The position numbers and the translations under genes are program-made. Positions 26,138-35,761 of a stretch of DNA of 64,000 nt are shown here, piece by piece. The DNA is from Flavicella marina (GTDB lineage: Bacteria; Bacteroidota; Bacteroidia; Flavobacteriales; Flavobacteriaceae): the NCBI RefSeq assembly GCF_009193215.1, contig NZ_VYVA01000007.1:62001-126000 (forward strand). Direction: 5' to 3'. Below the pieces are notes generated by a model that was not told the DNA's origin, searched no databases, and saw only the letters and a program-made list of their open reading frames with translations. Position 1 is the stretch's first letter, and every line of letters starts with the position of its first letter.

Positions 26138-26161
26138 GAATCAAGAGATTTAGTACTTTTG
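26130..26161 (+). promoter_or_regulatory. Putative promoter of murQ
   Basis: TTG at 26130-26132 is 21 bp before TACTTTTG (26154-26161), a full match to TAnnTTTG. The box overlaps a TTG codon at 26159, which therefore cannot be the start if this promoter is used; TTG 26177 then becomes the best start. Confidence 0.45.
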
Positions 26162-26176
26162 ATAAAAACATCAAAT

Positions 26177-26989
26177 TTGGATTTTTTAAAAACTACGGAG
26201 CAAAGTTCTCATTACAATAACTTAGAAAACATGTCGGCAAGTGAATTGCTGACACACATCAATAATGAAGATAAAACAGTGGCAGTCGCAGTGGAAAAAG
26301 CCATTCCACAGATTGAAGCCATTGTAAAAGAAATCGTTTCAAAATTAAAAACTGGTGGTAGATTGTTCTATATCGGAGCTGGAACTAGTGGAAGATTAGG
26401 AATTTTGGACGCCTCGGAATGTCCTCCTACTTTCGGAGTAACTCACGAACTTGTGATGGGCTTGATTGCAGGTGGAGACACAGCAATAAGAAAAGCTGTT
26501 GAAAACGCCGAAGACGACACGAATCAAGGTTGGAAAGACTTGCTTGCCTATAATATCAACTCAAATGATGTTGTGATTGGAATCGCTGCTTCCGGAACCA
26601 CACCTTATGTGATAGGTGCTTTAAAAGAAGCAAATAAATCAGGAGTAACTACCGGCTGCATTACGATGAATGAAAACAGTCCTTTACATTTAACTGCAAA
26701 ATATCCTATTGTTGCAGTAGTCGGGCCAGAATTTGTGACAGGAAGTTCTCGTATGAAAGCAGGTACTGCTCAAAAACTAATTTTAAACATGATTAGTACT
26801 TCTACCATGGTATTATTAGGAAAGGTAAAAGGGAATAAAATGGTAGATATGAAACTTTCTAATGACAAACTTGTTGACCGGGCCAAAAGAATGGTCATGG
26901 AAAACCTAAACGTATCACTCGAAGAAGCCACTATACTTATAGAAAAACATGGCAACGTTAGAAATGTTCTTGAAAAATATAAAGCATGA
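26177..26989 (+). CDS. murQ: N-acetylmuramic acid 6-phosphate etherase
   Basis: This SIS-domain enzyme cleaves the lactyl ether of MurNAc-6-phosphate to GlcNAc-6-phosphate and lactate in cell-wall recycling. The sequence follows Escherichia coli MurQ almost motif by motif: INNEDKTVAVAVEKAIPQI, FYIGAGTSGRLGILDASECPPTFGV (with the catalytic Glu), GIAASGTTPYVIGAL and VTGSSRMKAGTAQKLILNM. The start is uncertain. TTG 26177 gives LDFLKTTEQSSHYNNLENMS with 270 aa, which fits the family N-terminus; TTG 26159 overlaps the putative -7 box, and the first ATG would remove conserved residues. It overlaps the next gene by ATGA. PUL involvement is not indicated. Confidence 0.93.
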   Translation: MDFLKTTEQSSHYNNLENMSASELLTHINNEDKTVAVAVEKAIPQIEAIVKEIVSKLKTGGRLFYIGAGTSGRLGILDASECPPTFGVTHELVMGLIAGGDTAIRKAVENAEDDTNQGWKDLLAYNINSNDVVIGIAASGTTPYVIGALKEANKSGVTTGCITMNENSPLHLTAKYPIVAVVGPEFVTGSSRMKAGTAQKLILNMISTSTMVLLGKVKGNKMVDMKLSNDKLVDRAKRMVMENLNVSLEEATILIEKHGNVRNVLEKYKA

Positions 26990-27204
26990 GTACTAACCCA
27001 CCAAATATAAAAAAAGGATTGAAGTTTGTTTTCGGATCGATTCCTTTTATCATCTTAGCTCCTATTTTAATGAATATTGGTTTTTCTGCTATTAAAAAGG
27101 ATGAAAATTATATAATAATTACTATTGCCTTTGTGATCGCAATTATTGCAATAGGGTTTGTAATGAATGGGATTAGACTTGTTTTGAAGGCCTTATTTCA
27201 CTAA
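26986..27204 (+). CDS. Small DUF6095-family membrane protein
   Basis: The 72-aa protein has two membrane segments (FGSIPFIILAPILMNIGFSAI and IIITIAFVIAIIAIGFVMNGIRLVL) with a short charged linker. It matches my recollection of the flavobacterial DUF6095 family that often follows murQ. Its ATG overlaps the murQ stop (ATGA), so it is translationally coupled. Its 3' end overlaps the convergent DinB gene by 4 bases. Its function is unknown. Confidence 0.75.
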   Translation: MSTNPPNIKKGLKFVFGSIPFIILAPILMNIGFSAIKKDENYIIITIAFVIAIIAIGFVMNGIRLVLKALFH

Positions 27205-27698
27205 GAAATTACCGGAACTTTTTTTGGTGTGGTAGGGTTAAAACCAAACATATCATCTGGCAATTCAATACCCAATTGATGAATGATATAACCAATACTC
27301 GCATAATGATGGATTGCATGACTATGCGCCTGTATTAAAGCAGCAGATAAAGTATATCGTGCTCTAATTTTCCCATTCCCTAAATCGTCTATTACAAAAA
27401 TCGTTTGTTCCAAATCAACGTGTGTTAAGTATTTTAACTTTTCTATAGTAGAAACTATATATTTTTCACCAACTTCAATAATCTCCTCGGCTTCCTTGTT
27501 TCTTTTTCTTGCTGTTAAATCTATTTCACCACTTTCTACACCGTCAAACACACAATTAAACATATCTAAAATATGTCGTATATGTCCACCAATACTTGAA
27601 TTATAGGGTTGTACAGAAGTGTCTTTGTATTGTCCTTCAGAGATAGTATTTAATAAATGGATTCCCTTTTCTAGATTACTTTCTATAGCTTTGATCAT
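27201..27698 (-). CDS. DinB-family four-helix metal-binding protein
   Basis: The 165-aa protein has the DinB/YfiT layout: an N-terminal helix, GGHIRHILDMFNCVFDG with a His metal ligand, and HSHAIHHYASIGYIIHQLG with the remaining His ligands near residues 124-130. Members are often thiol-dependent transferases or stress proteins; the substrate is unknown here. It is convergent with the DUF6095 gene and is probably a single-gene unit. Confidence 0.85.
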   Translation of the reverse strand: MIKAIESNLEKGIHLLNTISEGQYKDTSVQPYNSSIGGHIRHILDMFNCVFDGVESGEIDLTARKRNKEAEEIIEVGEKYIVSTIEKLKYLTHVDLEQTIFVIDDLGNGKIRARYTLSAALIQAHSHAIHHYASIGYIIHQLGIELPDDMFGFNPTTPKKVPVIS

Positions 27699-27779
27699 GC
27701 AATTATATCTTTACGAGGCTTTGACGTAAATATACAAATTCAATTACACAAAATTTAACAATAATATTTAGGTCAATTG

Positions 27780-29234
27780 TTACTTTTTAACAATTTTCGA
27801 TAAAGCCATGTTTATATCTACTGATATAGAGAACTTTATCAGTAAAAACAAGTAAGGAACAGCAATACAAATACTCTTTAAAAGAATATTTATGAGTGGA
27901 TGAAACGGAAAATCCCAAAATATAAATACAAAATAAAAAATGACAATCTGAAGTAAAAGCAACCCCGTTTTATTCGTAAAAGGCAGCAATTTAAACTTTT
28001 TATGAACGTAGTAAATCTTAAGGCTATTGAATACAAGTACTACTAGTAAAGTTGACAAAGCAGCCCCTACAATACTCAATAAATCGATCAAATAATGATT
28101 CAATAGAATCACAGTTATTGCCATAGCAACACCATAAGGCAATAAAATCTTATAGTATTTTGAATTAGAAATTATTGCACCGTTACCACCTAAAAACATA
28201 TGGTAAAGTTTCGCTATAGAAATTGTCAAAACGACCCAAAATCCGCCTCTAAATTTTTCAGGAAGCAACTCGTACATTTCTGTAACATTCAAATTTATTA
28301 ACAAAAACACAAGTCCAGAAACAGCCAATAAATTGATGGAACTTTTTTTATACAAGCTCGCTACCTCAGTCATATTGTTTTCATTTATATTTTTCGAAAT
28401 TAGTGGCTGTAAAATATGTGCCATAGCTCTTCCGGGTGTCTCTACTACAGAACCAATATATACTCCAACAGAATAATAAGCTGTTAAGGCAATTGCCTCC
28501 TTTTGAGGTATCATAAATTTATCAATATCAATCAAGATAGTTCCAGCAGCTCCGGCCAGAATTATGTACAACGAATATTTTAAAATATCAATACTATTTT
28601 CTGGCAGTTCAAAGACAAATTTCGGAGGGTAAAGATAAAATGCATAGAGCATCATCAATAGCATTCTAATAAAATATGCACCCGACAAATACCATACAAA
28701 CTCTTCTACTGAAATCCATTCAAAATAAACAGAAAACAGTAACACCATAGCAGCCACTCTAGAAAAAAGTTCTTTCAACAAATTACCATAAACCGATTGC
28801 ATTTGTACCTTAGACCAAGCATAGAAAATTTCGAAATAAGCTGTTGCAATCGCTACGAAATAGATCACCCAAACATACTCTTTGACAATTGGATTTTCCA
28901 ACGAGAGATAATTTGAAATCGATTCGTAAAACACCACTCCAACAAACCCTGAAGGAATTGCAATTAACAACGGGAGAAAAAGAGCTGTCGATAAAAAACG
29001 ATCCTTTTCTAGTTTGGTTTTATAAGAAGAATAAAACTTCAGTATAGTATACTGAACTCCAAACGCTACAAAAGGCATTAATAAATTTGCTGTAGACAAC
29101 AAAAAAGTTACCAATCCGTAGTAAGTATCTTCTAAAAAAGATGTGTATAAAAACAATGCATTCACTCCACCTATGGCAAAAGCTCCATAGATAGTAAGTG
29201 TATTTTTAAACGATTGTTTTAATACAATTCCCAT
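27780..29234 (-). CDS. Wzx-like polysaccharide flippase (MOP superfamily)
   Basis: This 484-aa integral membrane protein has about 12-14 hydrophobic helices and the opening KQSFKNTLTIYGAFAIGGVNALFLY typical of oligosaccharide flippases. It would move lipid-linked oligosaccharide across the inner membrane. It starts 1 base after wecB and ends a run of envelope genes (methyltransferase, two glycosyltransferases, wecB, flippase), so it probably serves the same surface glycan. MurJ-like function is less likely because of this context. Confidence 0.88.
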   Translation of the reverse strand: MGIVLKQSFKNTLTIYGAFAIGGVNALFLYTSFLEDTYYGLVTFLLSTANLLMPFVAFGVQYTILKFYSSYKTKLEKDRFLSTALFLPLLIAIPSGFVGVVFYESISNYLSLENPIVKEYVWVIYFVAIATAYFEIFYAWSKVQMQSVYGNLLKELFSRVAAMVLLFSVYFEWISVEEFVWYLSGAYFIRMLLMMLYAFYLYPPKFVFELPENSIDILKYSLYIILAGAAGTILIDIDKFMIPQKEAIALTAYYSVGVYIGSVVETPGRAMAHILQPLISKNINENNMTEVASLYKKSSINLLAVSGLVFLLINLNVTEMYELLPEKFRGGFWVVLTISIAKLYHMFLGGNGAIISNSKYYKILLPYGVAMAITVILLNHYLIDLLSIVGAALSTLLVVLVFNSLKIYYVHKKFKLLPFTNKTGLLLLQIVIFYFVFIFWDFPFHPLINILLKSICIAVPYLFLLIKFSISVDINMALSKIVKK

Positions 29235-29235
29235 T

Positions 29236-30318
29236 TTAATTGATCAACATTTTTATTGCCTCATGAATTTTTTCTCCTACTTGATTTCCAAATAAATCAA
29301 TTGAAAAATCACCTTTCATTGCCAATAACTCTTGGTAGGCTAGTTTCATTTTCTTTGCGTCTGCACCTACTATTTTTGCAAAACTATTTTCAACCAACTC
29401 CACCCATTCTGTTTGTTCACGTGCAACGATGCAATACTTCTTATTGAAAAAAGCTTCTTTTTGCAGTCCTCCACTATCGGTAATAACCATAGCACAGTTT
29501 TTCAATAACTCCAACATATCGAAATATCCCACAGGAGTAATAAATCGAATTGGATACTCTAAACCATGTTGTTCTAAAATTCGTTTTGTTCTTGGATGTA
29601 ATGGCATCACAACTTGCTTCTCTAAATGTATTTCAGAAAGGCCTTCAAAAATAGCTGTTAATTGTTCTAAAGAATCTGTGTTCTCTTGACGATGTATTGT
29701 TGCCAATACGAAATCATTATTTTTTAAATCAAGGTTACTTATGATCGAAGACTTTCTTTGCGAAAACTGACTGTAATAGGCAACGGCATCTTTCATTATA
29801 TCACCACATTTATCCACTTTTATAGGCAATTGATCATATCCTTCTGCGGACAAATTTTTCAATGCTGTATCTGTTGGACACAGTAACAAATTCGCTATTC
29901 TATCCGTTAATATCCTATTCACTTCCTCCGGCATTTGCATATTAAAAGAACGCAATCCAGCCTCGATATGTACAATTTTCACTTGTAATTTCTGTGCTGC
30001 CAAAGCACCTGCTAAAGTCGAGTTTGTATCACCATAAACAACCACCAAGTCTGGTTTTTCATCAAGCAAAACTTCTTCAATTTTTTCAAGCATTTGCCCG
30101 GTCATAGCACCATGTCCTACCCCATTTACATTTAAATTGTATTTAGGATGAGGAATATCCATTTCTTTAAAAAACACTGCACTCATATTGGCATCATAGT
30201 GTTGTCCCGTATGCACTATTACCTCTTCAAAAAAGGCATGTTTATTTATGATACGACTTAACACTGCGGCTTTTACAAACTGGGGTCTTGCCCCTAAAAT
30301 AGTAACAATTTTTTTCAT
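29236..30318 (-). CDS. wecB: UDP-N-acetylglucosamine 2-epimerase (non-hydrolysing)
   Basis: The 360-aa enzyme interconverts UDP-GlcNAc and UDP-ManNAc, giving precursors for surface polysaccharide. Family motifs are present throughout: ILGARPQFVKAAVLSR, HTGQHYDANMS, VYGDTNSTLAGALAA, HIEAGLRSFNMQMPEEVNR, TIHRQENTD and TDSGGLQKEAFF. Its length is standard. It directly abuts the upstream glycosyltransferase stop, and the flippase follows 1 base later, so it lies inside a single operon. Confidence 0.95.
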   Translation of the reverse strand: MKKIVTILGARPQFVKAAVLSRIINKHAFFEEVIVHTGQHYDANMSAVFFKEMDIPHPKYNLNVNGVGHGAMTGQMLEKIEEVLLDEKPDLVVVYGDTNSTLAGALAAQKLQVKIVHIEAGLRSFNMQMPEEVNRILTDRIANLLLCPTDTALKNLSAEGYDQLPIKVDKCGDIMKDAVAYYSQFSQRKSSIISNLDLKNNDFVLATIHRQENTDSLEQLTAIFEGLSEIHLEKQVVMPLHPRTKRILEQHGLEYPIRFITPVGYFDMLELLKNCAMVITDSGGLQKEAFFNKKYCIVAREQTEWVELVENSFAKIVGADAKKMKLAYQELLAMKGDFSIDLFGNQVGEKIHEAIKMLIN

Positions 30319-31608
30319 CTATGCAACGGTTTGCTTAATCAGTTCTGCCAGTTTTTTCGTTATTTCTTTTCTGTGGTACTTTTCAATTCCGATAGAATTC
30401 ACAGACAATCTTGTTTCTTTAAATATTTGATACATTTTAATCAATTCTGATTTCAACTGCTCTTTATCATCGAATCCAACTATAGAACCTGCTTTAGTCG
30501 CTTCTAAAATATTCGCCAAATCGCCATCTATTGGCCCTATTGCTAAAATAGGTCTTTTTGCAACCAAATACTCAAATACTTTTCCGGTTACTATACCTTT
30601 TGCGCTAGGTACTCTATTTATTGACAATAACAATAGTTGCGATTTTTTTTGATAGTTCTGAACTTCTTCATGCGGAACATAAGAAATAAAGCTGGTATTT
30701 TTCTCTAATTGATTTTTCTCAATCTCATCAGTAACGCTAGCATCTATTTTACCGATCAATTGTATTTCAAGAGCAGCAGAAAAGCCATCAATTTCTTCAG
30801 TAAGTTCTGATAAAACTTCCCACAAAACACGAGGATTTCTGTCTTCGTTCATCATACCAATATGGGTAATTGAAAAGGCAGTATCTAAGACCACTTTGTC
30901 AGAAGTTACTTCAGTATCAAAACCGTTTGATAGTACAACAGTATTACTATTTAATGCTAAATAATTCTTTCGCATCGTCTCACCAACAACAACAACCGCA
31001 TCTGACTTAGAAACCACATTTTGCTCGTATAACTTGTGTTTTTCCAATGCTTTTTTTGTCAGTGGTAGTTGATGAAAATAATCTATATCTGTCCACGGAT
31101 CTCTAAAATCAGAAATCCATTTAAGATTCATTTTTTGTTTCAATTTCATAGCAATACAATGCAAACTATGAGGAGGTCCAGATGAAATAATTAAATCTAC
31201 CGGATTCTCTTTAAGGTATTTTTCTAAATACGAAACAGATGGTTTTATCCAAAACATTCGTGCGTCTGGAATAAAGTAATTTGCTCTAATGTAGCTACTC
31301 AATCGTCCAAACATACTTTTTTGCTGTGAAAGAAATCCAGCATTGGTCATATTTTTCTTGCCTTTAGATAAAAGGTTCACTAATTGATAAGGCTCCCATA
31401 TTGGTTGCTTAAGCACTTCAATATTTGAAGGTATCTCATTTAACAAGCCTTCATCTTGTATCGAAAAATCTGGATTTTCAACAGTATATACCACTGGCGT
31501 TATGCCAAATTCTTGTAAATATTTTACAAACTTTAGCCAACGTTGTACACCTGAGCCTCCTGCAGGTGGCCAATAATATGTAAGAATTAATACTTTCAAA
31601 TTTGCCAA
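30319..31608 (-). CDS. Glycosyltransferase, GT4-like
   Basis: This 429-aa GT-B-fold enzyme has an N-terminal YYWPPAGGSGVQRWLKFVKYL block, common in flavobacterial family 4 glycosyltransferases, and a WISDFRDPWTD motif. The C-terminal nucleotide-sugar domain contains GMMNEDRNP and KVFEYLVAKRPILAIGP. Donor and acceptor cannot be read from the sequence. Its start overlaps the upstream glycosyltransferase by 13 bases and its stop abuts wecB. UDP-ManNAc made by WecB, or a derivative of it, is a plausible donor. Confidence 0.88.
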   Translation of the reverse strand: MANLKVLILTYYWPPAGGSGVQRWLKFVKYLQEFGITPVVYTVENPDFSIQDEGLLNEIPSNIEVLKQPIWEPYQLVNLLSKGKKNMTNAGFLSQQKSMFGRLSSYIRANYFIPDARMFWIKPSVSYLEKYLKENPVDLIISSGPPHSLHCIAMKLKQKMNLKWISDFRDPWTDIDYFHQLPLTKKALEKHKLYEQNVVSKSDAVVVVGETMRKNYLALNSNTVVLSNGFDTEVTSDKVVLDTAFSITHIGMMNEDRNPRVLWEVLSELTEEIDGFSAALEIQLIGKIDASVTDEIEKNQLEKNTSFISYVPHEEVQNYQKKSQLLLLSINRVPSAKGIVTGKVFEYLVAKRPILAIGPIDGDLANILEATKAGSIVGFDDKEQLKSELIKMYQIFKETRLSVNSIGIEKYHRKEITKKLAELIKQTVA

Positions 31609-32846
31609 TTATTATATAAATCTAGCAATTTTTCGCTCTCTGATTCCCAATTTTCACCTTTTTTAGTAACGGCATCAAATGCATTTTGTATTTTCTGTTG
31701 ATACTCCTCTATATTTGAATGAATCTCGTGTACTTTATGTGAAAAATCAAGTGAATTACCAGCTTCGAACACGACTCCTGCATCGTAAGTACCAACAATC
31801 CTTTTCAAAGGTTTACATGAACTCACCAACAACAAACTCTTACTCAACATAATTTGAAACAACTTGTGCGGTATGGTATTGTTCGTATGTTCGTCTGCAT
31901 TATGTGGTATCATATTAATATTTGAAGCTTGCATGATTGCGGCTACTTCTTTGAAAGGTCTGTAACCAACAATTTCAACATGATTTTGCAATTTATTGGA
32001 TTCAATCAAACCAACTAATGTGTTTTGCACATCTTTACTTCCTTTGCCAATCAGATACATTTTTGCTTCAGGAATGTTTTCTGAAACTAGTTTCATTCCC
32101 TTAATAGCTGTGTCTAGACCTCTATGTGGACCAAAACCTCCTACATATGTAATAGAAAAACGTTCTGGATCAATACAATTCTGTATTTTATTATTTTCAA
32201 AATTTTCGACAAAATCAATCTTTTCATGATTAGAAATCACGAGCATCTTACTTGAATCAACTTGAAAATTATGAGCAAGTTTTGCTTTCATTTCCTCTAC
32301 AACACAAATAATCTTATCATACTTTTCACAGTATTTTTTTTCTTTTTTAGACCACTGCTTCGGATTAAAGAAAAGTGCATTTTTTAACTTGACTATCGAG
32401 CTCTTTCTCCATGCAAACCAAGTTTTCAATGCCTCTGGAAAGTTTTCATGTAGATCGAGTATCAAACCTTTTTTCACTTCTTCTTTAAACAAGTAACCCG
32501 TGCCTGCAATTGGCAAATCGTGTATATGTAAATAGTCTATTGCAAATTTTCGAAATACTTTTTTCAATCCAAAATAAAAGAAAATATTGATGTCGGTGAT
32601 ACTTTCTACAATGTCGTATATTCCTTTTTTTTTAAAGCTGTAATTATCACCTATTCTATAAACCAATACACCATTGATGGTTTCTTGTTTTGGCAACTCT
32701 TTTTTCGCTGGGCAAATAACTAAAATTTTCTTTCCTTTTTCAGCTAATGACTCTGCTTCTTTTCGAACTCGTATATCATTTGGATAATTTCCATCTACAA
32801 CCATACAGATGTATCCATATTCGTTATCTTTCTGCATATACGGCAT
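31596..32846 (-). CDS. Glycosyltransferase, GT4-like
   Basis: The 416-aa protein has an N-terminal VVDGNYPNDIRVRKEAESLAEKG block and LHIHDLPIAG in the acceptor-side domain. YVGGFGPHRGLDTAIKGMKLV and VEIVGYRPFKEVAAIMQASNINMIPH follow, standard for the GT4 C-terminal domain. It overlaps the 3' end of the methyltransferase gene by 23 bases; an alternative ATG three codons later would reduce the overlap. It is part of the envelope polysaccharide operon. The sugar specificity is unknown. Confidence 0.87.
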   Translation of the reverse strand: MPYMQKDNEYGYICMVVDGNYPNDIRVRKEAESLAEKGKKILVICPAKKELPKQETINGVLVYRIGDNYSFKKKGIYDIVESITDINIFFYFGLKKVFRKFAIDYLHIHDLPIAGTGYLFKEEVKKGLILDLHENFPEALKTWFAWRKSSIVKLKNALFFNPKQWSKKEKKYCEKYDKIICVVEEMKAKLAHNFQVDSSKMLVISNHEKIDFVENFENNKIQNCIDPERFSITYVGGFGPHRGLDTAIKGMKLVSENIPEAKMYLIGKGSKDVQNTLVGLIESNKLQNHVEIVGYRPFKEVAAIMQASNINMIPHNADEHTNNTIPHKLFQIMLSKSLLLVSSCKPLKRIVGTYDAGVVFEAGNSLDFSHKVHEIHSNIEEYQQKIQNAFDAVTKKGENWESESEKLLDLYNNWQI

Positions 32847-33327
32847 AGTATCTCGGTGTGAATGTTCTCAGTATCGGCCTAAAACCTATTTGTTTAATTG
32901 GACTGGTCCATTTCTTAGATGTCTTAGCATTCCAACCAGATTTTTCTAGCAACCAATCAAATTGCCAATCTTCAAATTCATGATAGTGACGATCCCACAT
33001 ATCGGTTTTGCTTCTATACGCACTAGCAAACCATAATTTCAAGGGTATTGTAGTAATCAACTTGTTTGCATTTATCAATTTTAAAACATTGTACGGAGCT
33101 AATAAATGCTCAAAAATCTCAAACGCTGTTACTGCATCAACCTCTTTATCATTCACAATTTCCGGCAATTCATCTAAATCTTCTCCATGCGTATTGTAAA
33201 CGGTATAACCATTCGCTTCCATAATTTCTGAAAAAGGATTTCTAACACCTAAATCGAGAATTACAGCCGGAGCAGGTAATACTTCTTTTAAAAAAGCTAA
33301 GGTATGCTCATACCTTTTGTTTGGCAT
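32824..33327 (-). CDS. Class I SAM-dependent methyltransferase-like protein
   Basis: The protein has about 167 aa from ATG 33327, four bases after the yfhO stop. An upstream start at 33363 would overlap yfhO by 32 bases and add KTENVYKT-type residues. VILDLGVRNPFSEIMEANGY resembles SAM motif I, although the glycine-rich loop is reduced to DLGVRNP, and AVTAFEIFEHLLAPYNVL is the motif II to III region. A WDRHYHEFEDWQFDWLLEKSGW segment is typical of SAM methyltransferases near glycosyltransferases. The weak motif I leaves room for a non-catalytic role. Confidence 0.75.
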   Translation of the reverse strand: MPNKRYEHTLAFLKEVLPAPAVILDLGVRNPFSEIMEANGYTVYNTHGEDLDELPEIVNDKEVDAVTAFEIFEHLLAPYNVLKLINANKLITTIPLKLWFASAYRSKTDMWDRHYHEFEDWQFDWLLEKSGWNAKTSKKWTSPIKQIGFRPILRTFTPRYYAVYAER

Positions 33328-33331
33328 TGTT

Positions 33332-35746
33332 TTATACACGTTTTCTGTTTTTAAAATAACCAAAAGCCAATATCCCTAAAAAGAAAATCAAAGCTCCTAA
33401 ATTAATTATATTTCCTTTTGCGATTACTGTTGGCTCAAACTTAAATACTATTTTATGTTCACCAGCAGGTACTTGCAAAGCACGTAGAACATAATTTGCT
33501 CTGATATATGGTACTTGTTTACCATCTATATAAGCATTCCAACCATCTTTATAATAAATCTCAGAAAACACCAATAATTGATCTAAATCACTTTGAACTG
33601 AATAACTGAATTCATTGGTTTTAAATGCATCTAAAGCAACACTATTCGAGGCTATAGTTTCTGTTTTTTTGTACGCTTCATAAAACTTAGGAAATTCATT
33701 TTTATTGACAATTGCAGTCGACTTCGAATTGAAACTCGCCAATGATAAAATTTCTTCATTTGCATTCGAAACAAATTTTACATCATTTACAAACCAAGCA
33801 TTTCCGTTGGCATCTGAATTTACTTGTAGCGCTTCATTTCCTTCCTCATCGGGTAAAATAAAGTATTTCGTATTCAACATATTCAAGACCTGTAAATTGT
33901 TTTTCGCAATATGAAAATCAACTAGCTCTTGATAACGTCCTAATTTCGCAGCATGATACCCCCCTATAGAATTATGAAAGTAAGATGTCGCTCCATCATT
34001 CATAAAATTCAATGTAAAATTAGCCACTCTATAGTGACTTTTATCTTTCAATATCGCTTTGTCTATAGATGATTTCACAAATGGTTTTTCAATACGTATC
34101 GCCTTGTGAAAATCACTTTCATCAACATATCTTCTTGCTACGCCTACCATATCAAACAATAAAAGCAAGGCCAAACCACCAAATAAAATAGTTTTCTTTA
34201 AAGATCCTTTTATATAACCAAACAACAATACTGCAGTAAATAGCACTAACAAAAATGATCGCAAACTATCGTCAAAAAATATAGCTTTTCGATCGGCCTC
34301 AATTGCTCCAGAAAAACCTTTGATCATATTGTCATAGGGAGTAGCTCGGTAAAAATCTAATATTGAAGTTCCGAATACAGTAAAAAACAACGCCAAACCA
34401 CCTACTATATAAAAACTCTTTTTTAAGATGGCTAACTTTTCACTAGTAGACTTTTCTCCAAATAATAATTCTTTCAACCCTAGCATCCCCAAAAGAGGAG
34501 CCGCAATTTCAGCTAAAATCTGAATGGATGAAACCGCTCTAAATTTATTGTACAAAGGAATGTAGTTTATAAAGAAATCTGTTACCAATGAAAAATTATG
34601 TCCCCAGCTCAGTACAATCGACAAAACAACAGTACCAACTAACCATTTTTTCAACCTTGCTTCCACAAGAAAAATCCCTAGAACAAATAAGAAAACAAAT
34701 ACAGCTCCAATATAAGGGGGACCTGAAACACCTGGTTGACTTCCCCAATAAGTAGGTAAGCTTTTCGAGAAGTCTTTCGCTTGGCGACTGTCAATTCTAG
34801 AATTTAATAATGCATAGGTATGAGAGTCTTCTCCGAGATTTTCAACACTAGCACCTCCCATAAACCTTGGAATAAACACATTCAAAGTTTCTAAGACTCC
34901 AACACTATACGCGGTAATATAGTCCTTAGACAAGCCCGAAGTTTGCTCTTTTTGCTTACCCTCGGGTGTTATAGTTAATTCACTTTTACCACGAGTACTG
35001 TAATCTGCGTATTCTTTTGTTGCTAACAAACTACTCGCATTCATTGCCAAAGCAAGAAACCCAGCGAGAAATAAAACTCCCACTTGTCTAATAAACACTT
35101 GCAATTGCTTTTCTTTTACACTTTCAATAAGAACTACTAAGCCCAAAATCAATAATGAAAACAACATATAATAAGTCATTTGTGGATGACTTGTATTTAA
35201 CTCCAAAGCCAAGGCAATTGTTGTTAAGAAAAACCCAGTCAAATATCTCTTCTGAAAAACTAACAGCACTCCAGCAAAAACCATTGAAATATAACCAATC
35301 GCATGTGCCTTTGCATTATGTCCTGCGCCAAAAATTATAATAAAATAGGTTGAAAATCCAAAAGCCAAAGAACCGATAATAGCAAGTTTCCAATCAAATT
35401 TCAATACCATTAAGAGTACGAAAAAGCCTAAGAAATATAAAAACAAATAATCTGCAGGTCGCGGTAAAAACCGAATCAAACTGTCTATTTTTTTGATATA
35501 ATCATTCGGATAATAGGTACTCAGTTGGTACGATGGCATTCCAGAAAAAGCAGCATTAGTCCAATACGGTTCTTCTCCATAAGCCTCACGATAATCAACT
35601 ATTTCTTTAGACATTCCACGAAATTGCTGGATATCGCTTTGAAATAATTTCTCACCTTTTAATACCGGTGAAAAATACAACAAGGCTACCACTGCAAATA
35701 CAACTATTGCTATTAAATACGGTGCTATTTTTTTAATTTTCATCAT
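33332..35746 (-). CDS. YfhO-family polytopic membrane protein
   Basis: This protein of about 804 aa has a dozen or more membrane helices followed by a soluble C-terminal domain (LVFSEIYYKDGWNAYIDGKQVPYIRANYVLRAL ... HKIVFKFEP, described here in parts) and a last transmembrane helix before KNRKRV. The DGWNAYIDG and RANYVLRA patterns are typical of YfhO, a GT-C-like family that in Gram-positive bacteria helps glycosylate lipoteichoic acid. The two adjacent ATGs at 35746 and 35743 are preferred to a TTG extension overlapping the recN end. It sits between recN and the envelope glycan genes, which fits a role in surface glycan assembly. Confidence 0.85.
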   Translation of the reverse strand: MMKIKKIAPYLIAIVVFAVVALLYFSPVLKGEKLFQSDIQQFRGMSKEIVDYREAYGEEPYWTNAAFSGMPSYQLSTYYPNDYIKKIDSLIRFLPRPADYLFLYFLGFFVLLMVLKFDWKLAIIGSLAFGFSTYFIIIFGAGHNAKAHAIGYISMVFAGVLLVFQKRYLTGFFLTTIALALELNTSHPQMTYYMLFSLLILGLVVLIESVKEKQLQVFIRQVGVLFLAGFLALAMNASSLLATKEYADYSTRGKSELTITPEGKQKEQTSGLSKDYITAYSVGVLETLNVFIPRFMGGASVENLGEDSHTYALLNSRIDSRQAKDFSKSLPTYWGSQPGVSGPPYIGAVFVFLFVLGIFLVEARLKKWLVGTVVLSIVLSWGHNFSLVTDFFINYIPLYNKFRAVSSIQILAEIAAPLLGMLGLKELLFGEKSTSEKLAILKKSFYIVGGLALFFTVFGTSILDFYRATPYDNMIKGFSGAIEADRKAIFFDDSLRSFLLVLFTAVLLFGYIKGSLKKTILFGGLALLLLFDMVGVARRYVDESDFHKAIRIEKPFVKSSIDKAILKDKSHYRVANFTLNFMNDGATSYFHNSIGGYHAAKLGRYQELVDFHIAKNNLQVLNMLNTKYFILPDEEGNEALQVNSDANGNAWFVNDVKFVSNANEEILSLASFNSKSTAIVNKNEFPKFYEAYKKTETIASNSVALDAFKTNEFSYSVQSDLDQLLVFSEIYYKDGWNAYIDGKQVPYIRANYVLRALQVPAGEHKIVFKFEPTVIAKGNIINLGALIFFLGILAFGYFKNRKRV

Positions 35747-35761
35747 GTTATGTTTTCTCAA

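Noticed and set aside
26159-26176. TTG start for murQ at 26159
   Set aside because: It overlaps a full TAnnTTTG promoter box; TTG 26177 gives the family-like N-terminus.
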